NCBI RefSeq assembly: GCF_013366925.1
Contig: NZ_JAALDK010000001.1
Span: 6,136,001-6,200,000, forward strand
From: Paraburkholderia youngii
GTDB taxonomy: Bacteria > Pseudomonadota > Gammaproteobacteria > Burkholderiales > Burkholderiaceae
Direction: 5' to 3'
Length of the DNA stretch: 64,000 nucleotides
This document shows, one piece after another, positions 28,346 through 38,367 of this stretch. The translations under genes were made by a program, and so were the position numbers. The notes beneath the pieces are model-generated. The model saw nothing but the letters and a program-made list of their open reading frames with translations. It had not been told where the DNA came from and did not search any database. Each line of letters opens with the position of its first letter. Position 1 is the stretch's first letter.

Positions 28346-28816
28346 ATGAGCAAACGCCTTGCATCGATCGCACCGGTCGCACTCGACGACACCGACCGCG
28401 CACTGCTCGCCGCGCTCGCGCAGGACGCGCGCCAGCCGGTCAGCGAACTCGCGCGCGTCGTCGGCTTGTCGGCGCCAAGCACGGCCGAACGCGTGCGGCG
28501 GCTCGAAGCGCAGCGCGTGATCGAGCGCTTCACCGTGCAGATCGATCCGCGTGCGCTCGGCTTCACGCTGCAGGCGATCGTGCGCGTGAAGCCGCTGCCC
28601 GGCCAGTTGCACCTGGTGGAGGAAGTGATCCGGCGCATTCCGGAGTTCGTCGAATGCGACAAGGTGACCGGCGACGACTGTTTCATCTGCCGCCTGTACC
28701 TGCATTCGATCGAGCAGCTCGACGAGATCCTGTCGAAAGTGACCGAGCGCGCGGAAACCAGCACCGCGATCGTCAAGTCGACGCCGGTCGCGCGGCGGCT
28801 GCCGCCGCTCGGCTGA
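28346..28816 (+). CDS. Lrp/AsnC family transcriptional regulator
   Basis: 156 aa. N-terminal helix-turn-helix (DRALLAALAQDARQPVSELA, VVGLSAPSTAERVRRL), then the ligand-binding RAM domain (GFTLQAIVRVKPLPGQLHLV, VTGDDCFICRLYL). Octameric regulators of this type respond to amino acids. The neighbouring divergent DMT exporter is the likely target. The protein is compact, with no extra domain. Confidence 0.93.
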   Translation: MSKRLASIAPVALDDTDRALLAALAQDARQPVSELARVVGLSAPSTAERVRRLEAQRVIERFTVQIDPRALGFTLQAIVRVKPLPGQLHLVEEVIRRIPEFVECDKVTGDDCFICRLYLHSIEQLDEILSKVTERAETSTAIVKSTPVARRLPPLG

Positions 28817-28854
28817 CCAAGGTCGCACCAAGGCCGCGCGAAGCGGCCCGGCGC

Positions 28855-29745
28855 TTATTTTTCGACCGCCTCGAAAAACGACAGCATCTCGGCGACCAGT
28901 TCGTCCGGCGCTTCCTCGGGCAGATAGTGCCCGCACGATAGCGCGCGGCCGCTCACGTCGCGCGCGACATGCCGCCATTCGTCGAGCGCATCGAAGCATT
29001 TTTCGACCACGCCCTTGTCGCCCCACAGCACGCGCAGCGGACAGCCGATCTTGTTGCCGCGCTCGATATCCGCGCGATCATGTTCGAGGTCGATGCTCGC
29101 CGACGCGCGATAGTCCTCGCACATCGCGTGCACCGCGCCCGGTTGCGCGAGCGCTGCCCGATAGGCGTCGAGCGCGGCGGGGTCGAACGGCGCGAGGCCC
29201 GCGTGACGTCCGCCCATCACCGCGTCGACATAGGCGGCCGGATTCGCGCCGATCAACGTTTCGGGCAGCGGCTCGGGCTGGATCAGGAAGAACCAATGGA
29301 AGTAGTGCGTCGCGAACGTGCGGTCGGTGGCTTCGTACATCGCGAGCGTCGGCGCGATATCGAGCAGCATCAGACGCTCGACCGCCTCGGCGTGATCGAG
29401 CGCCATGCGGTGCGCGACGCGCGCGCCGCGATCGTGCGCGCAGACGAGGAAGCGCTCGAAGCCGAAGTGGCGCATCACCGCGACATGGTCGGCGGCCATC
29501 GCGCGTTTCGAATACGGCGTGTGCGTCGCATCGCTCGGTGGTTTGCCCGACGCGCCATAGCCGCGCAGATCGGTTGCGATCACCGTGAAGTGCTGCGCGA
29601 GCGGCGCGGCGCAGCGTTCCCAGATCAGATGCGATTGCGGATGGCCATGCAGCAGCAACAGAGGCGGCCCGGCGCCGCCCTTCACTCCGAAAATATCGAC
29701 ATCGCCCACGGGGACACGAAAAGGCGTGAAATTTTCGAAGGCCAT
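28855..29745 (-). CDS. Alpha/beta hydrolase with the fluoroacetate dehalogenase active site
   Basis: 296 aa from the ATG at 29745; an upstream in-frame start at 29793 is less likely. The nucleophile is Asp105 in CAHDRGARV instead of Ser, the haloalkane/haloacetate dehalogenase pattern. Arg106 and Arg109 (carboxylate binding), Asp129 in LLDIAP, His150-Trp151 and Tyr212 (halide pocket), and His273 in CGHYLPEE line up with the residues known from fluoroacetate dehalogenase (Asp110, Arg111, Arg114, Asp134, His155, Trp156, Tyr219, His280). The predicted reaction is hydrolysis of a 2-haloacid to glycolate plus halide. Actual substrate is untested. Convergent with the Lrp gene. Confidence 0.88.
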   Translation of the reverse strand: MAFENFTPFRVPVGDVDIFGVKGGAGPPLLLLHGHPQSHLIWERCAAPLAQHFTVIATDLRGYGASGKPPSDATHTPYSKRAMAADHVAVMRHFGFERFLVCAHDRGARVAHRMALDHAEAVERLMLLDIAPTLAMYEATDRTFATHYFHWFFLIQPEPLPETLIGANPAAYVDAVMGGRHAGLAPFDPAALDAYRAALAQPGAVHAMCEDYRASASIDLEHDRADIERGNKIGCPLRVLWGDKGVVEKCFDALDEWRHVARDVSGRALSCGHYLPEEAPDELVAEMLSFFEAVEK

Positions 29746-30060
29746 GACGTCTCGTTGATCGTTTGAGGTCCGTGCATTGTAGAAGGCCGACAAGTCCGTG
29801 CGAGGTGGGATAACCCACGCAGACGTGGAACCTGAATACTCCTTCGAACCGCTTCGGATGGCCCTAACGCGCGGTGGTCGTCCACTTCGCCTATAATCGA
29901 ACGATCGTTCTTAAATGTTTGTCGCGACTACGGCATGCCGGTTTCGTGCGATTGCCATACGCATTCGCCGCCCGAGACGCCGCAGCCGCGTGCCGCCGCT
30001 AAACTCATCTGTCCGCCGGGCGCGCGCCGCATCGGTTGGCCCAATCTGGAGATTCGCACC
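29746..30060. promoter_or_regulatory. Divergent promoter region with TATAAT and palindromic operator
   Basis: The 315 bases between the haloacid-hydrolase and nitronate monooxygenase starts hold no supported gene. A TATAAT (29892-29897) is directly followed by the perfect 12-bp palindrome GAACGATCGTTC (29899-29910), a placement typical of a TetR-type repressor site. No good -35 was seen 17 bases upstream. Which gene the site controls is not certain; the orientation of TATAAT favours the + strand gene. Confidence 0.5.
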
Positions 30061-31020
30061 ATGGCACTGCCCGCCGTTCTGCAAAACCTCGCGCTGCCCG
30101 TCGTCGCTTCACCGATGTTCATCGTCAGCTATCCCGAACTCGTGCTGGCACAGTGCAAGGCCGGTATCGTCGGCTCGTTTCCAGCCCTCAACGCGCGTCC
30201 AGCCGAGCTGCTCGACGAGTGGCTCACGCAGATCCAGGCGCAACTCGCCGAGCACAAGGCCGCGAACCCGGATGCGGTGATCGGCCCGATCGCGGTCAAT
30301 CAGATCGTTCATCAGTCGAATGCGCGGCTCGAACACGACGTGCGCGTGTGCGTCGAGCACAAGGTGCCGATCTTCATCACCAGCCTGCGCGCGCCGGCAC
30401 GCGAGATCGTCGATGCGGTGCATAGCTATGGCGGCATCGTGCTGCACGACGTGATCAATCTGCGTCATGCGCAGAAGGCGCTGGAAGCAGGCGTCGACGG
30501 CTTGATTCTGGTTGCGTCGGGCGCGGGTGGCCACGCGGGCACCACCTCGCCGTTTGCGCTGGTCGGCGAGGTGCGGCGCATTTTCGACGGCCCGATCGTG
30601 CTGTCGGGCTCGATCGCGAACGGCGGCTCGATTCTCGCCGCGCAGGCGATGGGCGCGGACCTCGCGTACATGGGCACGCGCTTCATCGCGACCAAAGAAG
30701 CGCATGCCGTTGACAGCTACAAGCAGGCGATCATCAACGCGAAGGCGTCGGACATCATCTACACGAACCTGTTCACCGGCGTGCATGGCAACTACATCCG
30801 CGAGAGCATCCAGAACGCGGGGCTCGACCCGGACGCGCTGCCCGAATCGGACAAGACCAAGATGAACTTCGGCAGCGAAAAGGCGAAGGCGTGGAAGGAC
30901 ATCTGGGGCGCAGGCCAGGGCGTCGGCCTGATGGACGACGTGCCGGGCGTCGCCGAACTCGTGCGGCGTCTGAAGAAGGAATACGACGACGCGAAGGCGC
31001 GGCTCGGCATCGCGCGCTGA
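30061..31020 (+). CDS. Nitronate monooxygenase family protein
   Basis: 319 aa FMN TIM-barrel. Conserved parts are LPVVASPMFIVSYPELVLAQ, ALNARPAELLDEWL, the phosphate-binding GAGGHAGTTSPFALV and the second FMN segment GSIANGGSILAAQAMGADLA with YMGTRFIATKEA. It oxidises alkyl nitronates to aldehyde/ketone and nitrite. Earlier in-frame starts extend 42 residues with a cysteine- and proline-rich stretch that lacks family similarity. GGAG before the ATG at 30061 supports this start. It stands alone before the convergent icmF gene. Confidence 0.92.
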   Translation: MALPAVLQNLALPVVASPMFIVSYPELVLAQCKAGIVGSFPALNARPAELLDEWLTQIQAQLAEHKAANPDAVIGPIAVNQIVHQSNARLEHDVRVCVEHKVPIFITSLRAPAREIVDAVHSYGGIVLHDVINLRHAQKALEAGVDGLILVASGAGGHAGTTSPFALVGEVRRIFDGPIVLSGSIANGGSILAAQAMGADLAYMGTRFIATKEAHAVDSYKQAIINAKASDIIYTNLFTGVHGNYIRESIQNAGLDPDALPESDKTKMNFGSEKAKAWKDIWGAGQGVGLMDDVPGVAELVRRLKKEYDDAKARLGIAR

Positions 31021-31059
31021 AGGTGTTGAACGGGGGCGGGCCGGGCCGCCCCTCGCGGC

Positions 31060-34000
31060 CTACATATTCCGACGATACTGCCCGCCCACCTCGAACAGTG
31101 CGTGGGTGATCTGCCCAAGCGAACACACGCGCACCACGTCCATCAACACCGCGAACACGTTGCCGTCGTCGATCACCGTGCGCTTCAGGCGTTCGAGCGC
31201 CTCAGGCGCGGCGTCGCGGTGGCGCGTCTGGAAATCCCGTAGCCGCCGCAGCTGACTCTGCTTTTCCGCCTCGGTGGAACGCGCCAGCACCAGCGGACGC
31301 GGCGCTTCATGCGGATGCGCGCTCACGAACGTGTTCACGCCGACGATCGGATACGAGCCGTCATGTTTGCGATGCTCGTACAGCATCGACTCGTCCTGAA
31401 TCCGTCCGCGCTGATAACCGGTTTCCATCGCACCGAGCACGCCGCCGCGCTCGGTGAGCCGCTCGAACTCGGCAAGCACCGCTTCCTCGACCAGATCGGT
31501 CAGCTCGTCGATCACGAAGCTGCCCTGATTCGGATTCTGGTTCTTCGCCAACCCCCATTCGCGATTGATGATCAGCTGGATCGCGACCGCGCGGCGCACC
31601 GATTCCTCGGTCGGCGTCGTGATCGCTTCGTCGAACGCATTGGTGTGCAGCGAATTGCAGTTGTCGTAGATCGCGATCAGCGCCTGCAGCGTCGTGCGGA
31701 TGTCGTTGAAATCGATCTCCTGTGCGTGCAGGCTGCGGCCCGACGTCTGCACGTGATACTTCAGCTTCTGGCTGCGCTCGTTCGCGCCATAGCGCTCGCG
31801 CATCGCGATCGCCCAGATGCGTCGCGCGACGCGGCCGAGCACCGTGTACTCCGGGTCCATGCCGTTCGAGAAGAAGAACGACAGATTCGGCGCGAAGTCG
31901 TCGATCGACATGCCGCGCGCGAGATACGCCTCGACGTAGGTGAATCCGTTCGCGAGCGTGTAGGCGAGCTGCGAGATCGGGTTCGCGCCGGCCTCGGCGA
32001 TGTGATAGCCGGAGATCGACACCGAGTAGAAATTGCGCACGCCGTGTTCGACGAAATACGCCTGAATGTCGCCCATCACCTTCAGGCTGAATTCGGTCGA
32101 GAAGATGCAAGTGTTCTGCCCCTGGTCTTCCTTCAGGATGTCGGCTTGCACGGTGCCACGCACGTTTTCGAGCGCCGCACGGCGCGTTGCGGCGAGTTCG
32201 GCTTCGGTCAGCGGGCGGCCTTGCTGTTGCTCTTTCAAAGCAAGCTGCTGGTCGATCGCGACGTTGAAGAACATCGCGAGGATCGTCGGCGCGGGGCCGT
32301 TGATCGTCATCGACACCGATGTTTCCGGCGAGCACAGGTCGAAGCCGTCGTAGAGCGTCTTCATGTCGTCGAGGGTCGCGACCGACACGCCCGAATTGCC
32401 GACCTTGCCGTAGATATCCGGGCGCTCGTGCGGCTCCTCGCCGTACAGCGTTACCGAGTCGAATGCGGTGGATAACCGCTTGGCCGGCATGCCTTCCGAC
32501 AGCAGCTTGAAGCGGCGATTGGTGCGCTGCGGATCGCCCTCGCCCGCGAACATGCGCGTCGGGTCCTCGTTCTCACGGCGAAACGGAAACACGCCAGCGG
32601 TGAACGGGAAATAGCCGGGCAGATTGTCGAGCATCAGCCAGCGCAGGATCTCGCCGTGATCGACGAATTTCGGCAGCGACACTTTGCGGATTTCGGAGCC
32701 GGACAGCGTCGTCACGGTCAGAGCGGTGCGGATTTCGCGTTCGCGGATGCGCACCACGTGTTCGTCGCCGGTATAGGCGGCCACCGTTTGCGGCCACGCA
32801 TCGAGCAGCTTGCGTTCGCGCTCGCCGAGCGCGGTGTTGCGTTGCTCGATCAGCGCGTCGAGCGATGAGGCGTCGTTGCCCGCTTCGCCGAGCATGCGGC
32901 GCGTCTCGAAGAGCTGCCAACGCTCGCGCGCGATCTGCGCCTGCGCGTCGGCCCGCTCGCGATAGCCGCGCACCGTCTGCGCGATATCGGCCAGATAGCG
33001 CACGCGCGCGGGTGGCACGATCGCGTGCAGGTTGCTCGAAAAGCGCAGACCTTCGGGAGCACTAAGCCGGGCGCCGCCGTCGCGCAGGCCGTGGGTGCGC
33101 AGCGCAGCGGCGATGCGCAGGTACAGCGCGGTCACGCCGTCGTCGTTGAAACGCGACGCGATCGTGCCGAACACCGGCATCGCATCGGGCGATGTCGCGA
33201 AGTCCGCGCGGTTGCGCTGCACCTGCTTGGCGACATCGCGCAGCGCATCCTGCGCGCCCTTGCGATCGAACTTGTTGATCGCGACGAAGCTCGCGAAGTC
33301 GAGCATGTCGATCTTCTCGAGCTGGCTCGCGGCGCCGAACTCCGGCGTCATCACATACAGCGATTCGTCGACGAACTGCACGATCGCCGCATCGCCCTGA
33401 CCGATCCCCGAGGTCTCGACGACGATCAGATCGAAACCCGCGACCTTACACAGCATCAGCGCGGCGGGCAGAGAGTCGGAGAGTTCGGTCGATGCCTCGC
33501 GCGTCGCCATCGAGCGCATATACACACGGGCGTCGCCCCGTGCGCCGCCGCCCCATTCTCCGATCGCGTTCATGCGGATGCGGTCGCCGAGTAGCGCGCC
33601 GCCGGACTTGCGGCGCGACGGATCGATCGCGAGCACGGCGATGTTCAGCGTGTCGTCGTAGTCGAGCCGGAAGCGGCGGATCAGCTCGTCGGTCAGCGAC
33701 GACTTGCCCGCGCCGCCGGTCCCGGTGATGCCGAGCACGGGAACCCGCGTGGTGTGCGCGAGCGTCGATAGCTGGTCGCGTGCGGCGGCGTCGACGGTGT
33801 TCGTTTCGAACGCGCTGATCAGTTGCGCGAGGCGGCGGAAGATCGGCGCGGCGGGATCGTCAGGGTACGAGCCGGGGGCAGTGCGGCCGTGTGGAGCATC
33901 CGCCTCGACGCAAAGCGGCAATGGACGCGCGGCCAGCTCGGCGACCCATTCGCGCACCGGCGTCGGCCGCGCCGCCTCGGCCGCGCGCGCGCCTTCGACG

Positions 34001-34452
34001 CAGCGCGCGATCATGTCGTCGATCATGCCTTGCAGGCCGAGCCGCTGACCGTCGTGCGGCGAGTAGATTTTTTCGACGCCGTCGCGTTCCAGCGCGGCAA
34101 TCTCCTCGGGGACGATCACGCCTCCTCCGCCGCCGAACACCTTGATGCGCTCGCCGCCGCGCGCACGCAGCAACTCGACGAGATAGCGGAAATATTCGTT
34201 GTGACCACCCTGGTAGCTCGACACGGCGACGCCGTCGGCGTCCTCGTTGAGCGCGGCGGTCGCGACTTCGGCGACGGAGCGGTTGTGGCCCAGGTGGATC
34301 ACCTCCACGCCGCTCGCCTGCAGGATGCGCCGCATGATGTTGATCGACGCGTCGTGGCCGTCGAAAAGTGCGGCGGCGGTGACGAAGCGCAGGCGCCGGC
34401 CCGCGGGCAGCTCGTGGCTGCCGGCACGCTGCGGCGTGGACAGATCGGTCAT
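31060..34452 (-). CDS. icmF: Fused isobutyryl-CoA mutase IcmF
   Basis: 1130 aa. Adenosylcobalamin enzyme joining an N-terminal B12 domain ([15 protein letters not shown], His33 as lower ligand; about residues 20-150), a MeaI-type GTPase chaperone (Walker A GTGGAGKS, residues 244-251; [22 protein letters not shown]) and the mutase domain ([55 protein letters not shown]). Interconverts isobutyryl-CoA and n-butyryl-CoA, with isovaleryl-CoA/pivalyl-CoA activity in known members. The three-domain order and length are those of IcmF, not of methylmalonyl-CoA mutase. It is monocistronic here, and convergent with the nitronate monooxygenase. Confidence 0.96.
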   Translation of the reverse strand: MTDLSTPQRAGSHELPAGRRLRFVTAAALFDGHDASINIMRRILQASGVEVIHLGHNRSVAEVATAALNEDADGVAVSSYQGGHNEYFRYLVELLRARGGERIKVFGGGGGVIVPEEIAALERDGVEKIYSPHDGQRLGLQGMIDDMIARCVEGARAAEAARPTPVREWVAELAARPLPLCVEADAPHGRTAPGSYPDDPAAPIFRRLAQLISAFETNTVDAAARDQLSTLAHTTRVPVLGITGTGGAGKSSLTDELIRRFRLDYDDTLNIAVLAIDPSRRKSGGALLGDRIRMNAIGEWGGGARGDARVYMRSMATREASTELSDSLPAALMLCKVAGFDLIVVETSGIGQGDAAIVQFVDESLYVMTPEFGAASQLEKIDMLDFASFVAINKFDRKGAQDALRDVAKQVQRNRADFATSPDAMPVFGTIASRFNDDGVTALYLRIAAALRTHGLRDGGARLSAPEGLRFSSNLHAIVPPARVRYLADIAQTVRGYRERADAQAQIARERWQLFETRRMLGEAGNDASSLDALIEQRNTALGERERKLLDAWPQTVAAYTGDEHVVRIREREIRTALTVTTLSGSEIRKVSLPKFVDHGEILRWLMLDNLPGYFPFTAGVFPFRRENEDPTRMFAGEGDPQRTNRRFKLLSEGMPAKRLSTAFDSVTLYGEEPHERPDIYGKVGNSGVSVATLDDMKTLYDGFDLCSPETSVSMTINGPAPTILAMFFNVAIDQQLALKEQQQGRPLTEAELAATRRAALENVRGTVQADILKEDQGQNTCIFSTEFSLKVMGDIQAYFVEHGVRNFYSVSISGYHIAEAGANPISQLAYTLANGFTYVEAYLARGMSIDDFAPNLSFFFSNGMDPEYTVLGRVARRIWAIAMRERYGANERSQKLKYHVQTSGRSLHAQEIDFNDIRTTLQALIAIYDNCNSLHTNAFDEAITTPTEESVRRAVAIQLIINREWGLAKNQNPNQGSFVIDELTDLVEEAVLAEFERLTERGGVLGAMETGYQRGRIQDESMLYEHRKHDGSYPIVGVNTFVSAHPHEAPRPLVLARSTEAEKQSQLRRLRDFQTRHRDAAPEALERLKRTVIDDGNVFAVLMDVVRVCSLGQITHALFEVGGQYRRNM

Positions 34453-34570
34453 GTCTCCCCCAATTCATTTAACTGATGGGTGCTGACAATCAGTATATAG
34501 AAACGGGGTAAGACGGCGCCGGGGCGCCGGGCGGCCGATTGGCGGCGTCTGTTAGCTGCTTCGTGAAACG

Positions 34571-35503
34571 CTACCGCACCGCCAACGCCTTGATCTCATC
34601 AAGCGACGGCCACAGCGATTCGTTCGCGAACCGCGCCGCCAGAAAATCGACGAACGAGCGCACCTTGGCCGACAGATGCCGGCGGCTCGTGTAGACGACG
34701 TGGATCGGCAGTTCGCGCGGCGGCACTTCGTCGACGAGCAGCGGCACGAGCCGCCCTTCGGCGAGATCGCTGCCGATCACCTCGGTGCCCAGCATCGCGA
34801 TGCCCGCGCCGTGCAGCACGACCACGCGCTGCGCCTCGAGCTGATTGACGATCAGGTTGCCCGACAGGCGCACGCGCGAGCTCGCGTCGCCGGTCGCGAC
34901 TTCGAGTGCCGACACGCCCGCGTATTGCAGATAGTTGTGGCGCGCGAGATCGGCGACGCACTTCGGCGTGCCATGCTTGCGCAGATAGGCGGGCGACGCG
35001 CACAGCACCAGATGCGCGGTCGCGATCTGCCGCGCGATCAGCGACGACGACTTGAGCCCGCCCGGCGACGCGCGAATCGCGACGTCGAAACCCTCGTCGA
35101 TCAGCTCGACGACGCGGTCGGACAGCGTCATATCGACGGTGACCTGCGGATACTGCTCGGCGTAGTCCGCGACCGCGGCCATCACGTGATTCAGGCCGAA
35201 CGCCGATAGCGACGACACCCGCAGCCGCCCGTGCGGCACGACGCTCGCCGCGCCGACCGCCTGGCCTGCCTCGTCGAGTTCGGTGAGCGCCTGGCTGAGC
35301 CGCTCGTAGTACTCGCGGCCCGCCTCGGTCGGTGCGACGCGGCGCGTAGTGCGGTTCAGCAGCCGCGCGCCGAGCTGCTGCTCCAGATGCATCACATGCT
35401 TGCTCGCCATCGCCGCGGACATCTCCATCTTGTCCGCCGCACCGACGAAGCTACCTGCGTCGACCACGTGGCGAAACACTTTCATGCTGACGAGGGTGTC
35501 CAT
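34571..35503 (-). CDS. LysR-family transcriptional regulator
   Basis: 310 aa. N-terminal winged HTH (MDTLVSMKVFRHVVDAGSFV, AADKMEMSAAMASKHVMHLE) and a type 2 periplasmic-binding-like effector domain (PHGRLRVSSLSAFGLNHVMA, VTVDMTLSDRVVELIDEGFD). This sequence type belongs to the large CrgA-like LysR subgroup. Its target is not evident: the next gene on this strand upstream is the porin, and icmF lies downstream, but either could be unrelated. Confidence 0.93.
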   Translation of the reverse strand: MDTLVSMKVFRHVVDAGSFVGAADKMEMSAAMASKHVMHLEQQLGARLLNRTTRRVAPTEAGREYYERLSQALTELDEAGQAVGAASVVPHGRLRVSSLSAFGLNHVMAAVADYAEQYPQVTVDMTLSDRVVELIDEGFDVAIRASPGGLKSSSLIARQIATAHLVLCASPAYLRKHGTPKCVADLARHNYLQYAGVSALEVATGDASSRVRLSGNLIVNQLEAQRVVVLHGAGIAMLGTEVIGSDLAEGRLVPLLVDEVPPRELPIHVVYTSRRHLSAKVRSFVDFLAARFANESLWPSLDEIKALAVR

Positions 35504-35598
35504 CTCAGTCGCTCGCTTCAGGAATCAATCCACGCCATTTTGCCGGGTTTATCAAAGGAACGGCAGCAAACACCTGTATTCGACTGCGCTGAAAACGA

Positions 35599-35632
35599 CA
35601 AAGCCCGCGTTCCGGGCGGAACGCGGGCTTTG
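35599..35632 (-). terminator. Terminator after the porin gene
   Basis: A near-perfect 16-bp stem: the arm beginning CAAAGCCCGCG (35599-35614) pairs with 35617-35632 around two bases. On the minus strand it is followed by TCGTTTTC, about 20 bases after the porin stop. Confidence 0.85.
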
Positions 35633-35653
35633 CGCTGAAACCGTAGGCCGAAA

Positions 35654-36739
35654 TCAGAACTTCGCGCGCAACCCCGCGCCGTACGTGTTGCCGCTCGACT
35701 GACCGGTGATGTGGTCATACATGTACGCGGCATAGACGTCGGTGCGCTTGGACAGCGGATAGTCGTAGCCGACCGCCGCTGTCTGGCGCGTCTGGTTCGA
35801 ACCGCCGCCGTTACGCGAATACGCGTACGACGCCATCACCGAGCCCGGCCCGAACGGCACCGTGACACCGCCCTGTCCGGTGTTCACGTGCCAGCTCGTC
35901 ACCTGCTGGTTGTTGTACGTGTACATGTACTGGCCGTACAGCTTGACGAACTTCAGGTCGTACGACACGCCCGCCTGCGCAACGCTCTGGCTGCGCAGAC
36001 CCGGCACGCCCGAGGTTTCGAAGCTGCCGAGGTCGCCCGGCACGTTGTTGAAGTTCACGTACTGGTACACCGCGGTCGCCGCGAACGGGCCGTGGAAGTA
36101 CAGAACCTGGCCGCTCCACTTCTTCGCGCCGTTCTGGGTCGTGTTGCCGAGCGCATACATCGCCGTCGCCGACAGGCCGTTGAAGTTCGGCGTCGCATAC
36201 GACACCGCGTTGTTCCAGCCCGAGTCGCCGGTCACGCCCTGATCGGTCGTGTAGGTCGGGAAGGTACCGAGGCCGAGGTACACGTGGGTGACCATCGGCG
36301 AGAACACGTACGAATCGATGAACGGGTTGAACAAGATCGTCGACACGAACAGCGGCGTCGTCAGACGGCCGGCCGTCACCGTGCCGTACGGCGATTCGAT
36401 GCCGACGTACGCGTTGCGCGAGAACATCGTGTCGCCGGTGAAGCGGCCGAACTCGCCAGTCTGCGCGCGGAAGAAGCCTTCGATCGTGAAGATCGCCTTG
36501 TAGCCGTTGCCCAGATCCTCGGTCCCCTTGAAGCCCCAGTAAGACGTCGACATGCCACCGCCCGACACGACTACCGCGGTCTTGCCACCCGGAAACTTCT
36601 GCGCACCGACCCATTCGTCGACCTGGCCGTAGAGCTGCACGCTCGATTGCGCGAATGCCGACGATGCGCTCGCCAGCGCGGCGACGCATGCGGTGGCCTT
36701 GAGAGTAGTCTTCAGCGCGGTGCTGAGGCTTGTGTTCAT
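35654..36739 (-). CDS. Outer membrane general porin (Burkholderia type)
   Basis: 361 aa from the ATG preceded by GGAGAACC. The signal peptide (ATACVAALASASSAFA) is followed by mature QSSVQLYGQVDEWVGAQK, the classic Porin_4 start. Short amphipathic strands alternate throughout, and the terminal strand ends GAGLRAKF with the C-terminal Phe needed for outer-membrane insertion. Forms a trimeric water-filled channel for small solutes. Tyr/Gly-rich composition (GYDYPLSKRTDVYAAYMYDH) is typical. A long upstream region with an AT-rich stretch suggests regulated expression. Confidence 0.94.
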   Translation of the reverse strand: MNTSLSTALKTTLKATACVAALASASSAFAQSSVQLYGQVDEWVGAQKFPGGKTAVVVSGGGMSTSYWGFKGTEDLGNGYKAIFTIEGFFRAQTGEFGRFTGDTMFSRNAYVGIESPYGTVTAGRLTTPLFVSTILFNPFIDSYVFSPMVTHVYLGLGTFPTYTTDQGVTGDSGWNNAVSYATPNFNGLSATAMYALGNTTQNGAKKWSGQVLYFHGPFAATAVYQYVNFNNVPGDLGSFETSGVPGLRSQSVAQAGVSYDLKFVKLYGQYMYTYNNQQVTSWHVNTGQGGVTVPFGPGSVMASYAYSRNGGGSNQTRQTAAVGYDYPLSKRTDVYAAYMYDHITGQSSGNTYGAGLRAKF

Positions 36740-37297
36740 TGGTTCTCCAATCTTTGTCAAAAAGGTGTGGCTGTGCGAAAGGGCGCGCTCGCGCGAAACG
36801 TTGTTGTTATCCGTTCGATCGTCGAGTCAATCTGGGCGGGTCCATCTTTGCGGACCATTTTTATAAACAAAAATATCGCTGCTTATTGCGGGTATATCGG
36901 TCTGATTAGTTTGGTCGGTTATCGGCTTGATAGGACACTTTCAGATGGACTGCGGCCGGCGCCCCGGATGCCATGCGGCATGCGGCGAACCGCGCGCAAG
37001 GGCGGCCGGAACGCCTTAAATGAAGGGCCGATGACGCGACGCGGCAGAATGCCAAGATTTGACGCTGACCGATACTTCGATGCCGAGCGTTTTCAAAAAA
37101 GTGTGGCGTCGATACGTCAGATTCGGAGCTCCGGCGCAGAGGAAGGCGCGCGGGGGATCGCGGGAAGGGATCTGGAGAACGGGTTTTGCGACAGGTGACA
37201 TGCGGTCGCGTTGCGTGTAAAGCCGGCAGCCTCACCCGTTCAGGTAGCGGCGAACGTTGCCCACGTGACGCGAATCGATCAGGTAAATCGCGCTCAG
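36740..37297. other. Intergenic region upstream of the porin
   Basis: No gene is supported in these 558 bases. It contains an AT-rich stretch (about 36856-36900) and the inverted repeat GGTCC (36839-36843) and GGACC (36852-36856) with 8 bases between, a possible operator for the porin. On the minus strand a TTGACT-like hexamer lies just downstream of this repeat, a candidate -35 without a convincing -10. Confidence 0.45.
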
Positions 37298-37834
37298 CTA
37301 ATTGCGATAGGGTGAACCGCCCGGTTGCCGCGGATCGTCGGACGGGCGTTGCATTGGACGCGCGGCGCCGCGCTCTTCGTTGTAGCGGGCAACGTCGGCG
37401 CGGATCGAGCCGTTGCGCATCGGCATGTTGGACGGTGGATGCGGTACCGGACGCGCTTCCGCACTGACCGGCGTGATCGCGCCGGCATAGCTGGACGGCT
37501 CGCCGACACGGCGCATGCCGGACTTGTAGCTGCCGAAGCCATAACCAAAATTGGCGTCCGCGATGTTCGGATTGCCGCGCTGTGCGCGTGCGTCACGCCA
37601 AGCCGTCGCATTGCGCGAGCCGCGCGGAGCAGGCGCGCCACCCGCCCTGGCGTAATGGCCGTCGCCGCGGATCTCCATGCGCGGCGCGTGCCCGCCAACG
37701 TGGTGCGAATAAGCGCCGCCCACGGCGCCACCGCCGCCATGTGGCACACCTTGCCCCTTCGCATAGGCGAACGAGCACAGCACGGCGATGACCGCGCCCC
37801 ACGCCCAGTGCCTCGTTCTCGACAACCCGTCCAC
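37298..37834 (-). CDS. Hypothetical exported Gly/Arg-rich protein
   Basis: 178 aa from a GTG start (37834); the ORF itself extends further upstream. A short signal-like segment (HWAWGAVIAVLCSFAYAKG) is followed by a Gly/His-rich part (GGGGAVGGAYSHHVGGHAP) and a basic, disordered tail ending MQRPSDDPRQPGGSPYRN. No family is recognised. The start is uncertain: GAGAGTCACAAG before the GTG may be the binding site, while upstream reading lacks coding character. The conserved-looking stretch is MPMRNGSIRADVARYNEE. Function unknown. Confidence 0.5.
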   Translation of the reverse strand: MDGLSRTRHWAWGAVIAVLCSFAYAKGQGVPHGGGGAVGGAYSHHVGGHAPRMEIRGDGHYARAGGAPAPRGSRNATAWRDARAQRGNPNIADANFGYGFGSYKSGMRRVGEPSSYAGAITPVSAEARPVPHPPSNMPMRNGSIRADVARYNEERGAARPMQRPSDDPRQPGGSPYRN

Positions 37835-38367
37835 CTTGTGACTCTCACGCCCGAAGACTTGCCTGAAATCCACCGTTCGAGCTGCGATGGACCTGTTGCG
37901 GGAGGAGAAAAGCGCCGCGTGCCTGCCGCGACGCAGGCATCCCTGCGGCCTTTGACTGAGTAATTTATGGGCGTGGGCAGAGGGTGTCGAGCCAAAAAGT
38001 GTTAGGTCTCGTCGGTGGATGTAACACCCTGTTACTGCGGCGTTTTCCGCGCTGGAGCCCTTGTTCGGGTACGCCTTTGGGGCATGCTTCGAGGCGTTTT
38101 CGCCTACTCCGCGCGAACCCCGTTTGTTGCAAATAAACGCCGCTTGCCACGTCAAGGGTTAAACGGTTTGTGGCGCGTGAGCACGTCGCCAATACTGAAA
38201 TCGAGTGCGCCACGCGAGTCAATGCACAAACTTCATTAATCGATTCGGCAAATGAATTTGCGTTTTCAATCGACTTTCGACAACAATAGCCGTTTCCCAT
38301 TGGCACGCACCGCGCCCTGACAGGCCCGTCCCGTGCTCACACCGCGTCATTGAATTGAGATTGCGAC
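37835..38367. other. Intergenic region, no gene supported
   Basis: About 530 bases between the hypothetical protein and the SBF-family transporter. The frames here lack family motifs and the sequence is less GC-rich near the 3' end (about 38220-38290). No clear promoter, repeat or RNA was recognised. Confidence 0.45.

Noticed and set aside
37835..38155. Upstream part of the open frame of the hypothetical exported protein
   Set aside because: Composition and lack of motifs do not support coding; the signal-like segment begins only after the GTG at 37834.
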